11,336 nucleotides of DNA from Bacteroidaceae bacterium (GTDB taxonomy: Bacteria > Bacteroidota > Bacteroidia > Bacteroidales > Bacteroidaceae): positions 1-11,336 of the forward strand of contig CAADWS010000156.1 in assembly GCA_900752815.1 (NCBI GenBank). The letters are read 5' to 3'. Of the stretch, positions 1-6,003 are shown one piece after another. The translations under genes were made by a program, and so were the position numbers. A model generated the notes under the pieces. It was given only the letters and a program-made list of their open reading frames with translations, was not told where the DNA came from and searched no databases. The stretch's first letter is position 1; each line of letters starts with the position of its first letter.

Positions 1-56
1 ACGGGTGCCATGTCGGGTCGTGGGGCGTGGCTGGTGTGATTTTACTGGATTTTTCT

Positions 57-64
57 TATTTTTG
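57..64 (+). promoter_or_regulatory. Bacteroidota-type -7 box TATTTTTG upstream of the TonB receptor
   Basis: TATTTTTG matches the Bacteroidota primary-sigma -7 consensus TAnnTTTG exactly. The upstream -33 element (TTTG) is poor; only a TGTG at 35-38 lies near the expected distance. Transcription would start near position 71, giving a leader of about 200 nt before the receptor start at 279. No other TAnnTTTG box lies between here and 279. Confidence 0.5.
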
Positions 65-84
65 CACTCCGTAAAAAAGACAAA

Positions 85-192
85 ATGGACTTACCTAGAG
101 GAAGCATTCCGGGACTTACAATCACAAGCGATGATAATAATCAAGAGTTATTCTTATCCTGTCAAGAAATAAAGACAGACAGGAAGATGTAG
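85..192 (+). CDS. Possible 35-aa leader peptide or small ORF
   Basis: ATG at 85 opens 35 codons that end at TAG 190-192. The start lies about 14 nt after the expected transcription start of the TATTTTTG promoter, in an A-rich context usual for Bacteroidota starts, and there is no Shine-Dalgarno. The stop lies 10 nt before a pair of overlapping hairpins, a layout like a leader ORF in an attenuator. The peptide begins MDLPRGSIPG and shows no signal peptide, membrane segment or run of one regulatory amino acid. A competing reading exists: another frame is open from the window start to TAA 170-172 and could be the 3' end of a gene lying mostly outside the window. I do not recognise either product. 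Open frames this short arise by chance, so confidence is low. Confidence 0.22.
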   Translation: MDLPRGSIPGLTITSDDNNQELFLSCQEIKTDRKM

Positions 193-201
193 AACACGAA
201 G

Positions 202-258
202 CGTTATCCCATAACGGAACGGCTTGATGCCGTCCCCGTTGTTTATTTCTATTTATTC
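202..258 (+). promoter_or_regulatory. Overlapping hairpins with U-rich tail (candidate attenuator or terminator)
   Basis: Two stems share bases 213-216. The first is CGTTAT (202-207) with ATAACG (211-216), a 6-bp stem with a 3-nt loop. The second joins AACGG (213-217) to CCGTT (236-240) and ACGGC to GCCGT inside it, giving two 5-bp stems around a small internal loop. Forming one disrupts the other. The second is followed by a T-rich stretch (241-258) broken by A and C, so it could act as a weak terminator 38 nt before the receptor start. A smaller stem, CCTGTC with GACAGG (158-163 and 178-183), lies upstream. I looked for a cobalamin-riboswitch B12 box and a TPP core and found neither. It could instead simply terminate a small upstream gene. 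Confidence 0.4.
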
Positions 259-278
259 ACAATTAATTTATTAACAGC

Positions 279-2333
279 ATGAAAACAAAAAATTTTCTGC
301 ACTATCGCGACATGCGATTCCGTCGGTTCACAAATCGTCCTTACGCGCTGTTTGCCTGTATGAACGTGCGTGTGAGCATCGGTGTTCTTGCCGTGGAAAT
401 GTTGAGCGTTGCCAGCACCGGCACCGTTTCGGCACAGGTGGAACATCATGCCAAAGGGCAGCAGTATGAACTGAAGGAAATCGTTGTGACGGCGAGTAGG
501 GTGCCGATGTCACTGGATGAGGTGGCACGCCCTGTGGAGGTGCTGGATTCGGCGGCAATTTCGGAAATCCCGGCACAGAACATCAATGACCTGTTGAAGT
601 ATCTGTCCGGAGTGGATGTACGTCAGCGAGGCCCCATGGGCGTACAGACGGATATGAGTATCCGCGGCGGAACGTTCGATCAGGTAGCGGTACTGCTCAA
701 CGGCATCAACATCTGTGATGCGCACACCGGGCACAACGTAGGCGAACTGCCGGTGGACATCAGCGAGATTGAACGCATTGAAGTATTGAGAGGCCCGGCA
801 GGAAGGGCTTATGGCGTTTCATCGCTGGTTGGCGCCATCAATATCATTACCCGCATTGCCGACGCGAACAGTGCGGACATCCATGCCGGAGGCGGATCCT
901 ATGGATGGATGGAAGGAGGCGGGCGCGCCAGCTTCACCCAATCGCGTTGGGGGCAGCAACTGTCGGGCGGATATGAACGCAGCGACGGTTATAGCCGAAA
1001 CAAAGCAGGCCGGCTGAACGCAAATTTTCAGCGCGGGCGGCTTTTTTATCAAGGAAAATTTGACGACGAGGCTGTCAAGGTAAGATGGCATTTCGGATTT
1101 GCCGACAAGGATTACGGGGCAAATACGTTTTATAGTACACTGTCGGACGACCAGTTTGAACACGTCCGGAAATATCAGTTGGCATTGCAGGCAGAAACCG
1201 GGGGGAAACGATGGCATTTCCGTCCTTCGGCTTACTGGAACCGGTCGGAGGACCGCTTCGAGTTCTTCAAGGACCGGCCGGACCTGTCGCCTTATAATCA
1301 TCACCGGTTGGATGTTCTGGGTGTTTCTCTCAATCAGGATTTCACCACAGTCTTGGGCACCACGGCCATAGGGGCCGAGTTCCGCAATGAGGGGATTGTG
1401 AGTACGCAGTTGGGTGAACCCTTGAGGTATCCCATCGGCATATCCGGCAGTGATGCAGAATACATATACGGGCTGAACAGGACGCACCTGTCTTTTCATT
1501 TGGACCATTTTCTTCATTTGGGCAAATGGTCGTTGTCGGCAGGTGTGCTGACGGTGAAAAATACGGGTAGCGAAATGAATTTCCGTTTCTACCCGGGAGT
1601 GGACATCGGGTTTGACGCAACAAAGTGGCTCAAGTTTATTGCGTCATACAACACATCTTTACGCATGCCCACCTTTACGGAATTGTATTATTCGGTCAAC
1701 GGACACAAGGCCGACCGTTTTCTCCAGCCTGAGGAAATGGAGGCTGTGGAGCTGGGATGGAAAGTGCGTACGGTGCCGGTTGATGTGGAGATGAACGGAT
1801 TCTATCATCATGGCACGAACATGATAGACTGGATTAAGGATTTTACGGACGGGGAAGAGGCCCCGTGGCAATCGGTCAATCATACGGAACTGACAACATG
1901 GGGTGTCGAAACGGCGGTAACCTTGCACCCTTCCCGTATGTTTGGCGACCGTTGCCGGTGGAAATCCCTGCGCCTGACTTATGCGTTCCAGCATCAGGAC
2001 AAGCGGCGCGAGGCACATATTCAGTCGAAGTATGCACTTGAGTATTTACGAAACAAGCTGACGGTGCAGTCGGGTTTCCGCATCTGGAAAAGTCTGGAAA
2101 TGGATTTGACGGGCCGATGGAACGACCGCGTAGGCAATTATCAGGTGGGAACGGAGTTGCGCAGTTATACTCCGTACGTTTTGATTGACAGCCGTTTGAG
2201 CTGGAATGAACCGTCCTATCGGATTTTTGTGGAGGGTAACAACCTGTTGAACCGCAGATATTATGATTATGGAAATGTCCCTCAGCCTGGCATTTGGGTG
2301 AAGGCTGGCTTTAATTGGACTTTGCATTACTGA
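279..2333 (+). CDS. TonB-dependent outer-membrane receptor (BtuB/siderophore-receptor size class)
   Basis: This is an outer-membrane gated beta-barrel that imports a scarce ligand using TonB energy. At 684 aa it is the size of vitamin B12 or siderophore receptors, not of the roughly 1,000-aa SusC type, and it has no N-terminal carboxypeptidase-like domain. Residues 1-52 form a long signal peptide with a basic N-terminus, probably cut after VSA52. A TonB-box-like stretch, ELKEIVVTAS, covers 64-73. The plug spans roughly 75-195 and contains SIRGGTFDQVAVLLNG (127-142) and IERIEVLRGP (164-173). The barrel follows and ends in an aromatic residue (Tyr684). ATG 279 was chosen because it follows an AT-rich, A-ending leader; Met12 or Met28 would give a shorter signal peptide. 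No SusD partner follows, and a terminator comes at once, so the gene appears to stand alone. The ligand cannot be read from the sequence; cobalamin is possible but unproven. Confidence 0.93.
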   Translation: MKTKNFLHYRDMRFRRFTNRPYALFACMNVRVSIGVLAVEMLSVASTGTVSAQVEHHAKGQQYELKEIVVTASRVPMSLDEVARPVEVLDSAAISEIPAQNINDLLKYLSGVDVRQRGPMGVQTDMSIRGGTFDQVAVLLNGINICDAHTGHNVGELPVDISEIERIEVLRGPAGRAYGVSSLVGAINIITRIADANSADIHAGGGSYGWMEGGGRASFTQSRWGQQLSGGYERSDGYSRNKAGRLNANFQRGRLFYQGKFDDEAVKVRWHFGFADKDYGANTFYSTLSDDQFEHVRKYQLALQAETGGKRWHFRPSAYWNRSEDRFEFFKDRPDLSPYNHHRLDVLGVSLNQDFTTVLGTTAIGAEFRNEGIVSTQLGEPLRYPIGISGSDAEYIYGLNRTHLSFHLDHFLHLGKWSLSAGVLTVKNTGSEMNFRFYPGVDIGFDATKWLKFIASYNTSLRMPTFTELYYSVNGHKADRFLQPEEMEAVELGWKVRTVPVDVEMNGFYHHGTNMIDWIKDFTDGEEAPWQSVNHTELTTWGVETAVTLHPSRMFGDRCRWKSLRLTYAFQHQDKRREAHIQSKYALEYLRNKLTVQSGFRIWKSLEMDLTGRWNDRVGNYQVGTELRSYTPYVLIDSRLSWNEPSYRIFVEGNNLLNRRYYDYGNVPQPGIWVKAGFNWTLHY

Positions 2334-2348
2334 TGTTTTTCTGAAATG

Positions 2349-2394
2349 CGGCAACCTGCTCCGCCAGTCGTGTGGAGCGGGTTGCCGTTTTTTT
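2349..2394 (+). terminator. Strong intrinsic terminator of the TonB receptor gene
   Basis: A 14-bp stem (2349-2362 with 2374-2387, one G-U pair) closes an 11-nt loop and is followed by seven T residues (2388-2394). It starts 16 nt after the receptor stop codon. Confidence 0.93.
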
Positions 2395-2706
2395 GTCTTT
2401 GTGAATAGAAGGGCTGTTCCCAAGTTATGGAGGGCTTGAGCGGACATGAAACGCTGTCGCATACATCGACTGCGGCTGCTGTAAGTGTGTTACCCTAAGA
2501 ATTTTGTAGCATCCGGGTCCGTGTTTCCAAATGCAGTTTCTCTGGTCCGTGCAGTTCCTTCAAAACTTTTGCCTTTTCTTTTCAGGGTGTCGGTTGGCGA
2601 CGCTGCGGGGCTTATCAGACCATAGTCAATTACTGCAGGATATTTGTTCGCGAAAGGGCATTTTCCCAGAAAAGAGCAGCCGGAGTTGAAGAAATACTGT
2701 GTTTGC
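2395..2706. other. Gene-free spacer, no recognisable content
   Basis: About 310 bases between the receptor terminator and the promoter region of the next gene. Short open frames exist on the minus strand, but they lack recognisable protein features and the longest runs through the next gene's promoter. No tRNA-like T-arm sequence, repeat array or insertion-sequence end is visible. It may be decayed sequence. Confidence 0.5.
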
Positions 2707-2743
2707 TTCTCTTTTTCGGGGTCTGCACAAGAAAAAAAGAGAA
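2707..2743. repeat. 10-bp inverted repeat just upstream of a promoter
   Basis: TTCTCTTTTT (2707-2716) is the perfect complement of AAAAAGAGAA (2734-2743), with a 17-nt loop. It ends 11 bp before the -33-like TTTG of the next gene. It could be an operator or a weak hairpin terminator. Low sequence complexity means chance is possible. Confidence 0.35.
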
Positions 2744-2754
2744 AAAAGTCGGGA

Positions 2755-2789
2755 TTTGGGCAAGTACAGCAAAAAAAATAGTACATTTG
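2755..2789 (+). promoter_or_regulatory. Promoter of the acidic hypothetical gene (TTTG / TACATTTG)
   Basis: TACATTTG (2782-2789) matches the Bacteroidota -7 consensus TAnnTTTG exactly. A TTTG (2755-2758) is the likely -33 element, 23 bp away, slightly longer than usual. The implied transcript starts near 2796, giving a leader of about 25 nt. Confidence 0.7.
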
Positions 2790-2807
2790 TCTATATAGAA
2801 AATAAAA

Positions 2808-2813
2808 GGGAGG
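2808..2813 (+). promoter_or_regulatory. Strong Shine-Dalgarno GGGAGG
   Basis: GGGAGG ends 6 nt before ATG 2820 and fixes that start. Purine-rich SD sites this good are uncommon in Bacteroidota, where most starts have only A-rich upstream context; the other genes here show none. Confidence 0.6.
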
Positions 2814-2819
2814 AGATTT

Positions 2820-3260
2820 ATGAAAGCCACGGAACAAACATTACAACAGATAGAGAGAGCCCTCCGGAAAGCCGCCGCCAAATTTACGGGAGAGGGTGAA
2901 CAGATGCCGTTGACCGACATTTATCTGCAACTGAAGCAGGAAAGTGGAGAATTGCTGATTTATGATGATGACAACAGGGAATTGACGCGTTGTGTGGTGG
3001 AGGAATGGATGGGAAACTCTTCGGAAACGTTTTATGAGGAGGTTCAGCCGGTGCTTTGCCATGCGTTGAAAGGTCTGCAGCCGCTGTGGGACCAATTGCC
3101 GGTGCTGAAACCTTATTCCTTTGTGCTGCTGGATGAAGAGGGGGAGACGGTGACTGATCTTTTGCTCGTGGATGATGACCTCTTGGTGCTCGATGGGGAA
3201 CTGATGAAGGGCCTGAGTGAGGACCTTGATGCCTTTTGGGAAAAACTTTCGCAGCGGTAA
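2820..3260 (+). CDS. Acidic cytoplasmic protein of unknown function
   Basis: A 146-aa protein with no signal peptide, lipobox or membrane segment, so probably cytoplasmic. It is strongly acidic, with 31 Asp/Glu against 13 Lys/Arg, including DDD at 49-51 and VDDD at 117-120. The N-terminal 20 residues look like an amphipathic helix. The middle alternates hydrophobic strands and acidic turns (for example SFVLLDEEGE at 100-109), and the end is again helical. I do not recognise a named domain; it resembles small conserved Bacteroidales proteins annotated as hypothetical. It has its own promoter, a strong ribosome-binding site and a terminator, so it is a single-gene unit. No function is assigned. 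The codon pattern, good start and flanking signals make it very likely to be a real gene. Confidence 0.85.
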   Translation: MKATEQTLQQIERALRKAAAKFTGEGEQMPLTDIYLQLKQESGELLIYDDDNRELTRCVVEEWMGNSSETFYEEVQPVLCHALKGLQPLWDQLPVLKPYSFVLLDEEGETVTDLLLVDDDLLVLDGELMKGLSEDLDAFWEKLSQR

Positions 3261-3277
3261 TTGCTCCATGAGATTTG

Positions 3278-3310
3278 CTGACGTAAAAAGGTTCTGCTTT
3301 TTGTCGGCAG
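3278..3310 (+). other. Imperfect hairpin after the acidic gene
   Basis: AAAAAG and CTTTTT pair around a 6-nt loop, extended by two G-U pairs, then, past mismatches, by CTG with CAG. No T-tract follows, so it is at best an RNA-stabilising or secondary stop hairpin ahead of the stronger terminator at 3366. Confidence 0.25.
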
Positions 3311-3365
3311 GAGGAATAAGTTGACGCAGTATGGGCATGGCGGGATCCTGGCGACATACGTATAA

Positions 3366-3420
3366 AAGCGGGAAAAGAATGGATTTCATCGGTTTGCATT
3401 CTTTTCCCGCTTGGATTTTG
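3366..3420. terminator. 16-bp stem terminator shared by two convergent genes
   Basis: Bases 3366-3381 pair perfectly with 3397-3412 around a 15-nt loop. The plus-strand tail is T-rich (ggattttgtttt). The stem's own outer A/T pairs give a partial U-tract on the minus strand too. It lies between the acidic gene and the NigD-like gene, so it probably serves both directions. Confidence 0.85.
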
Positions 3421-3437
3421 TTTTGAGATGTCCCCCG

Positions 3438-4133
3438 TTATTTTAGGGATGGGCCGTCAGTTAGTTGAAGTTTTCCCTTTTGGGTGGAATCCTGGAGATT
3501 TACCGTAAGTGTGTGTTCTCTCATGTCCAGTCCCTTGTAACTGATGTCATAGGCGGCAGGCGGGTCATCCGGCAGGACGAAAGACACATAGCCCGTACGA
3601 TAGCAATTTTCGCTGTCGCGATTGGCATTGTGGCGGAATTCCAGCATGGCGTATCCCGAAGAAGAGGTCAGGCCGTAATCAGCCATGCTGATGAAATGCG
3701 TGGTTGTCGAATATTTGCCGGAGCGATAGGAGAATTCGATATTGAGATGTCCGCCACTGATCCAGGCTGACTTGATGCCCACCGGGTCGTTGCCCAGACT
3801 GTCGCTTTCCAGGCCTGTCGGATTCTTGAAGAAGGGCTTGGTCAGTATGGGCATGACGCGGTAGAGGTAGATGTATGATGGCTGGTCGCGCTCATCGGTC
3901 TGGTAGGAGAACGAAGTAATGACACGTTGTCCCTGTCGGTTGGTTCCGGTCAGAACGAGAGCTATACTGTCGGTCACTGTAAAATCCTGGTTGTTGTCGA
4001 AAAGGATGGAGTAGGAGGCGGGATCTTTCTGTACCGTTCCCATTCCCAGGTAAATTGTGGGGGCTTCATCCTTGTTGCAGGCCGTCAATAGGCAGAGTAC
4101 GCCAAAGAGTGTTAGTAATGTGCTTTTTTTCAT
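3438..4133 (-). CDS. NigD-like outer-membrane lipoprotein with surface-export-type signal
   Basis: A 231-aa lipoprotein. The start is placed at the minus-strand ATG whose first base is 4133, because it gives MKKSTLLTLF and a classic lipobox LLTAC with the acylated Cys19; the frame stays open upstream but that extension is low-complexity and noncoding. Residues after the cysteine read NKDE, which fits the K-(D/E)2 lipoprotein export signal known from Bacteroidota surface lipoproteins. The remainder matches the NigD-like family: an N-terminal beta domain, then DSLGNDPVGIKSAWISGG and a strand-rich C-terminal domain. Length fits the family. NigD-like proteins are common in Bacteroides, but their role is unclear; the name comes from a bacteriocin (nisin-like) cluster and does not show immunity here. 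It is divergent from lnb and convergent with the acidic gene. Confidence 0.88.
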   Translation of the reverse strand: MKKSTLLTLFGVLCLLTACNKDEAPTIYLGMGTVQKDPASYSILFDNNQDFTVTDSIALVLTGTNRQGQRVITSFSYQTDERDQPSYIYLYRVMPILTKPFFKNPTGLESDSLGNDPVGIKSAWISGGHLNIEFSYRSGKYSTTTHFISMADYGLTSSSGYAMLEFRHNANRDSENCYRTGYVSFVLPDDPPAAYDISYKGLDMREHTLTVNLQDSTQKGKLQLTDGPSLK

Positions 4134-4176
4134 ATGTCTTGTTTGTTTTGTGATGATGAAATCAAGGTGAAAATTA

Positions 4177-4184
4177 CAAATATT
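4177..4184 (-). promoter_or_regulatory. Weak -7-like box for the NigD-like gene
   Basis: Read on the minus strand, AATATTTG differs from TAnnTTTG at one position and lies 43 bp upstream of the start. No convincing -33 element is seen. Alternative minus-strand boxes, TACTTTTG, lie far upstream inside the repeat cluster at 4484-4512. Confidence 0.3.
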
Positions 4185-4479
4185 ATTTTTCTCAGCCAAT
4201 ATCCTCGCGGTGAGCCAGCGGCAGTGACAGGTCTGCCGGTTTTGATGCGGTTTCCTATAAGATGGTGAATATGAATGGGATAATGAATGGAAACAAGGCG
4301 GATATATGTTGTCATGCCCTGTTGTGAATATTCTGTAAAAAAGGTTGGCGGATGGTAATGGTGCATAAGCGTTGGCTTTTGCAGGCGGTTGGGTGCATGC
4401 GGAGGTTTGATGGGAACCTTGAGAGACGGGATGATAAGCAGAGGATATGCGCGACGAATGCGACGGAGGTTTGGGGCGA
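4185..4479. other. Gene-free part of the divergent spacer
   Basis: About 295 bases between the NigD-like gene's promoter region and the repeat cluster. It has no coding frame with recognisable protein character on either strand, no RNA gene and no clear hairpin. Frames that cross it read as low-complexity shadows. Confidence 0.5.
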
Positions 4480-4566
4480 AAAACAAAAGTACTGACAGGA
4501 AAAACAAAAGTACTGAGAGTTTTTCCTGTCAGTACTTTAGAAAAAACACTCAGTACTTTTGTTTTC
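4480..4566. repeat. Cluster A: four GTAC-centred repeat units, phased 21/22/21 bp
   Basis: Four copies of a unit with core AAAGTACTGA are centred (middle of GTAC) at 4490.5, 4511.5, 4533.5 and 4554.5, in order forward, forward, reverse, reverse. Units 1 and 3 are an exact 18-bp inverted pair (AAAGTACTGACAGGAAAA, 4486-4503, against 4521-4538). Units 1 and 4 share a 16-bp inverted match (4480-4495 against 4550-4565). Units 2 and 3 pair at 12 of 13 positions (4507-4519 against 4526-4538), and units 2 and 4 over 13 bp. RNA or single-stranded DNA could therefore fold as one long nested hairpin (1:4 around 2:3) or in alternative pairings. The same unit recurs at the window end. Candidate roles are an operator for a multimeric regulator or a dispersed REP-like element. 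I do not recognise a named family. Confidence 0.9.
4554..4561 (+). promoter_or_regulatory. TACTTTTG promoter-like box inside repeat unit 4
   Basis: TACTTTTG fits TAnnTTTG and points toward lnb. The mirror-image units 1 and 2 give the same box on the minus strand, at 4484-4491 and 4505-4512, pointing toward the NigD-like gene. No proper -33 TTTG is found at the usual distance, so the match may follow only from the repeat sequence. Confidence 0.25.
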
Positions 4567-4649
4567 CGCGGGGTAAGGATGATTTTACCGGTCGGGGATG
4601 CCGGAAATAAAAAACGGAGAAAGATACCTGAAATCTCCTCAGAAAAGAC

Positions 4650-4657
4650 TACCTTTG
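4650..4657 (+). promoter_or_regulatory. -7 box TACCTTTG of lnb
   Basis: An exact match to TAnnTTTG. Transcription would begin near 4664, leaving about 15 nt before ATG 4679. This rules out the upstream in-frame ATG at 4598, which lies before the promoter. The -33 region (CCTG at 4627-4630) is weak. Confidence 0.6.
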
Positions 4658-4678
4658 CAAACGCATATAATGCGCGAT

Positions 4679-5890
4679 ATGAAAAAAAGTGTCTGCATCC
4701 TTGTCTTGTTACTGACTTCTCTTTTGTTTGCTCCGGCAACGGTGCGGGCAAATGAAGTGGTTGATGCGGATTCCATGCAGATAAGTCTTTTGACGTGTGG
4801 TCCGGGGAGCGAGGTCTATGAATTGTATGGACATACAGCCTTGCGAGTCCGGCATGAGAAGACAGGAACGGACTGGGTATTCAATTACGGTATATTCGAT
4901 TTCAATGCCCCTCATTTTACCTGGCGGTTTATGCTGGGGAAAGCGGATTACATGATGGGCGTACAGCCCTTTGATGCGTTTCTCCGCTCTTATCGTCGTG
5001 CGGGACGGTATGTGGACGAGCAGACTCTGAATCTGACACCGGTTGAAAGGACCCATCTTGTCACGTCTCTGATGGAGATTGGGGAGCAAACGGGATGGAC
5101 CTATCGCTATAATTTCCTTTACGATAATTGCACAACGCGTGCTGTCGACCAGATTGTCAGCAGCCTGGACGGACAGGTGGTGTGGCCTGATTCGCAAGGG
5201 AAGGAGTTGACGTTCCGTCAAATGATTCATGAATTTGCGGCGGAAGCCAGTCCGTGGAACTGTTTTGGGCAAGATTTGGTGCTGGGAGCAGAAGTCGACC
5301 GCCCCATTGGGGTGGAACTTCAGTTGTTCTCACCTGTTTATGCCGAGCGGTTTTTGGATGAAGCATATGTGCAGCAGGCTGACGGAACAAAGCGGCCGCT
5401 CGTGCAGGCAAAACACCGTCTGGTCGAGGCGGCACCCCTGCCGGAAGGAGGAGGTTTTCCGGTGTCGCCCATGGGGATGGCTTTGCTGTTGCTGTCGGTG
5501 GTCGGCGTGTGGTCGTATATGGACTTCCGCCGGGGAAAGCCGACTTGGGTCATTGATTATGTCCTGATGGCGGTACAGGGATTGACAGGCTGCCTCGTGG
5601 CGTTGCTTTTCTTCTTTTCTGCACATCCGGCGGTCGATTCCAACTGGCTGATAGCTCTGCTCAATCCGCTGCCTCTCCTATTCCTGCCGTGGATGGTTTG
5701 GAACCGGCGGCATGGCCGGCGGGATTATTTTTGGGTGGTGCAAGTGACCGGCTGGTTGGTGCTGATTTTGTCTTCCCTATGTGGATGGCAGAAAATACCG
5801 GCAGAATTTCATGTTTTGGCACTGCTTTTGCTGGTTAGAATCGTGACGGTGCAAGCCTGTGACAACCGGTACAGGAAAATTGAACGTTAA
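4679..5890 (+). CDS. lnb: DUF4105 / Lnb-type lipoprotein N-acyltransferase
   Basis: A 403-aa inner-membrane protein of the DUF4105 (Lnb N-terminal periplasmic domain) family. Bacteroides Lnb has been reported to N-acylate the diacylglyceryl cysteine of lipoproteins, replacing the absent Lnt. ATG 4679 gives MKKSVCILVLLLTSLLF, a signal peptide or first membrane segment ending near VRA24; ATG 4670 is a three-residue-longer alternative. The periplasmic domain covers about 25-255. It holds YGHTALRV with His52 and YDNCTTRA with Cys151, the conserved His/Cys pair expected for a papain-like thiol acyl-transfer mechanism. Five hydrophobic helices follow at roughly 265-282, 296-314, 323-341, 350-369 and 376-393. 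Cluster A and a TACCTTTG promoter lie upstream. The phosphatase-superfamily gene starts 113 bp downstream without a strong terminator between, so cotranscription is possible. The family is clear; the precise enzymatic role rests on homology. Confidence 0.85.
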   Translation: MKKSVCILVLLLTSLLFAPATVRANEVVDADSMQISLLTCGPGSEVYELYGHTALRVRHEKTGTDWVFNYGIFDFNAPHFTWRFMLGKADYMMGVQPFDAFLRSYRRAGRYVDEQTLNLTPVERTHLVTSLMEIGEQTGWTYRYNFLYDNCTTRAVDQIVSSLDGQVVWPDSQGKELTFRQMIHEFAAEASPWNCFGQDLVLGAEVDRPIGVELQLFSPVYAERFLDEAYVQQADGTKRPLVQAKHRLVEAAPLPEGGGFPVSPMGMALLLLSVVGVWSYMDFRRGKPTWVIDYVLMAVQGLTGCLVALLFFFSAHPAVDSNWLIALLNPLPLLFLPWMVWNRRHGRRDYFWVVQVTGWLVLILSSLCGWQKIPAEFHVLALLLLVRIVTVQACDNRYRKIER

Positions 5891-5900
5891 GTATGCTTAG

Positions 5901-5931
5901 AGGTGAAAAGCCTTTCCGCCTTTCAGCACCT
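5901..5931 (+). other. Imperfect hairpin between lnb and the phosphatase-like gene
   Basis: AGGTG (5901-5905) pairs with CACCT (5927-5931), with a broken inner stem from AAA and GC pairs. No T-tract follows, so full termination is unlikely; it may be a partial stop or processing hairpin. An AT-rich stretch (about 5966-5990) after it may hold a promoter, but no TAnnTTTG box is seen. Confidence 0.3.
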
Positions 5932-6003
5932 GAACGCAATGACGTTTTGCGACAGGCTGAAACGGATATATATACATTATTAATATTATAGACAAAAACA
6001 ACG

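Noticed and set aside
65..278. Cobalamin or TPP riboswitch in the TonB receptor leader
   Set aside because: The GGAA and CCCCG pieces near 216-238 faintly recall the cobalamin core, but there is no B12 box and the arms do not fit; no TPP core either.
2490..2837. Minus-strand 115-codon frame in the spacer before the acidic gene
   Set aside because: It overlaps the promoter, ribosome-binding site and start of a convincing plus-strand gene and shows no domain, signal peptide or start context.
4598..4678. ATG 4598 as the lnb start
   Set aside because: It precedes the TACCTTTG promoter and would put 27 polar residues before the signal segment; ATG 4679 gives a normal N-terminus.
4134..4751. 206-codon upstream extension of the NigD-like frame
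   Set aside because: It would bury the signal peptide and lipobox, crosses the repeat cluster and overlaps the lnb 5' end; the extension reads as low-complexity noncoding sequence.
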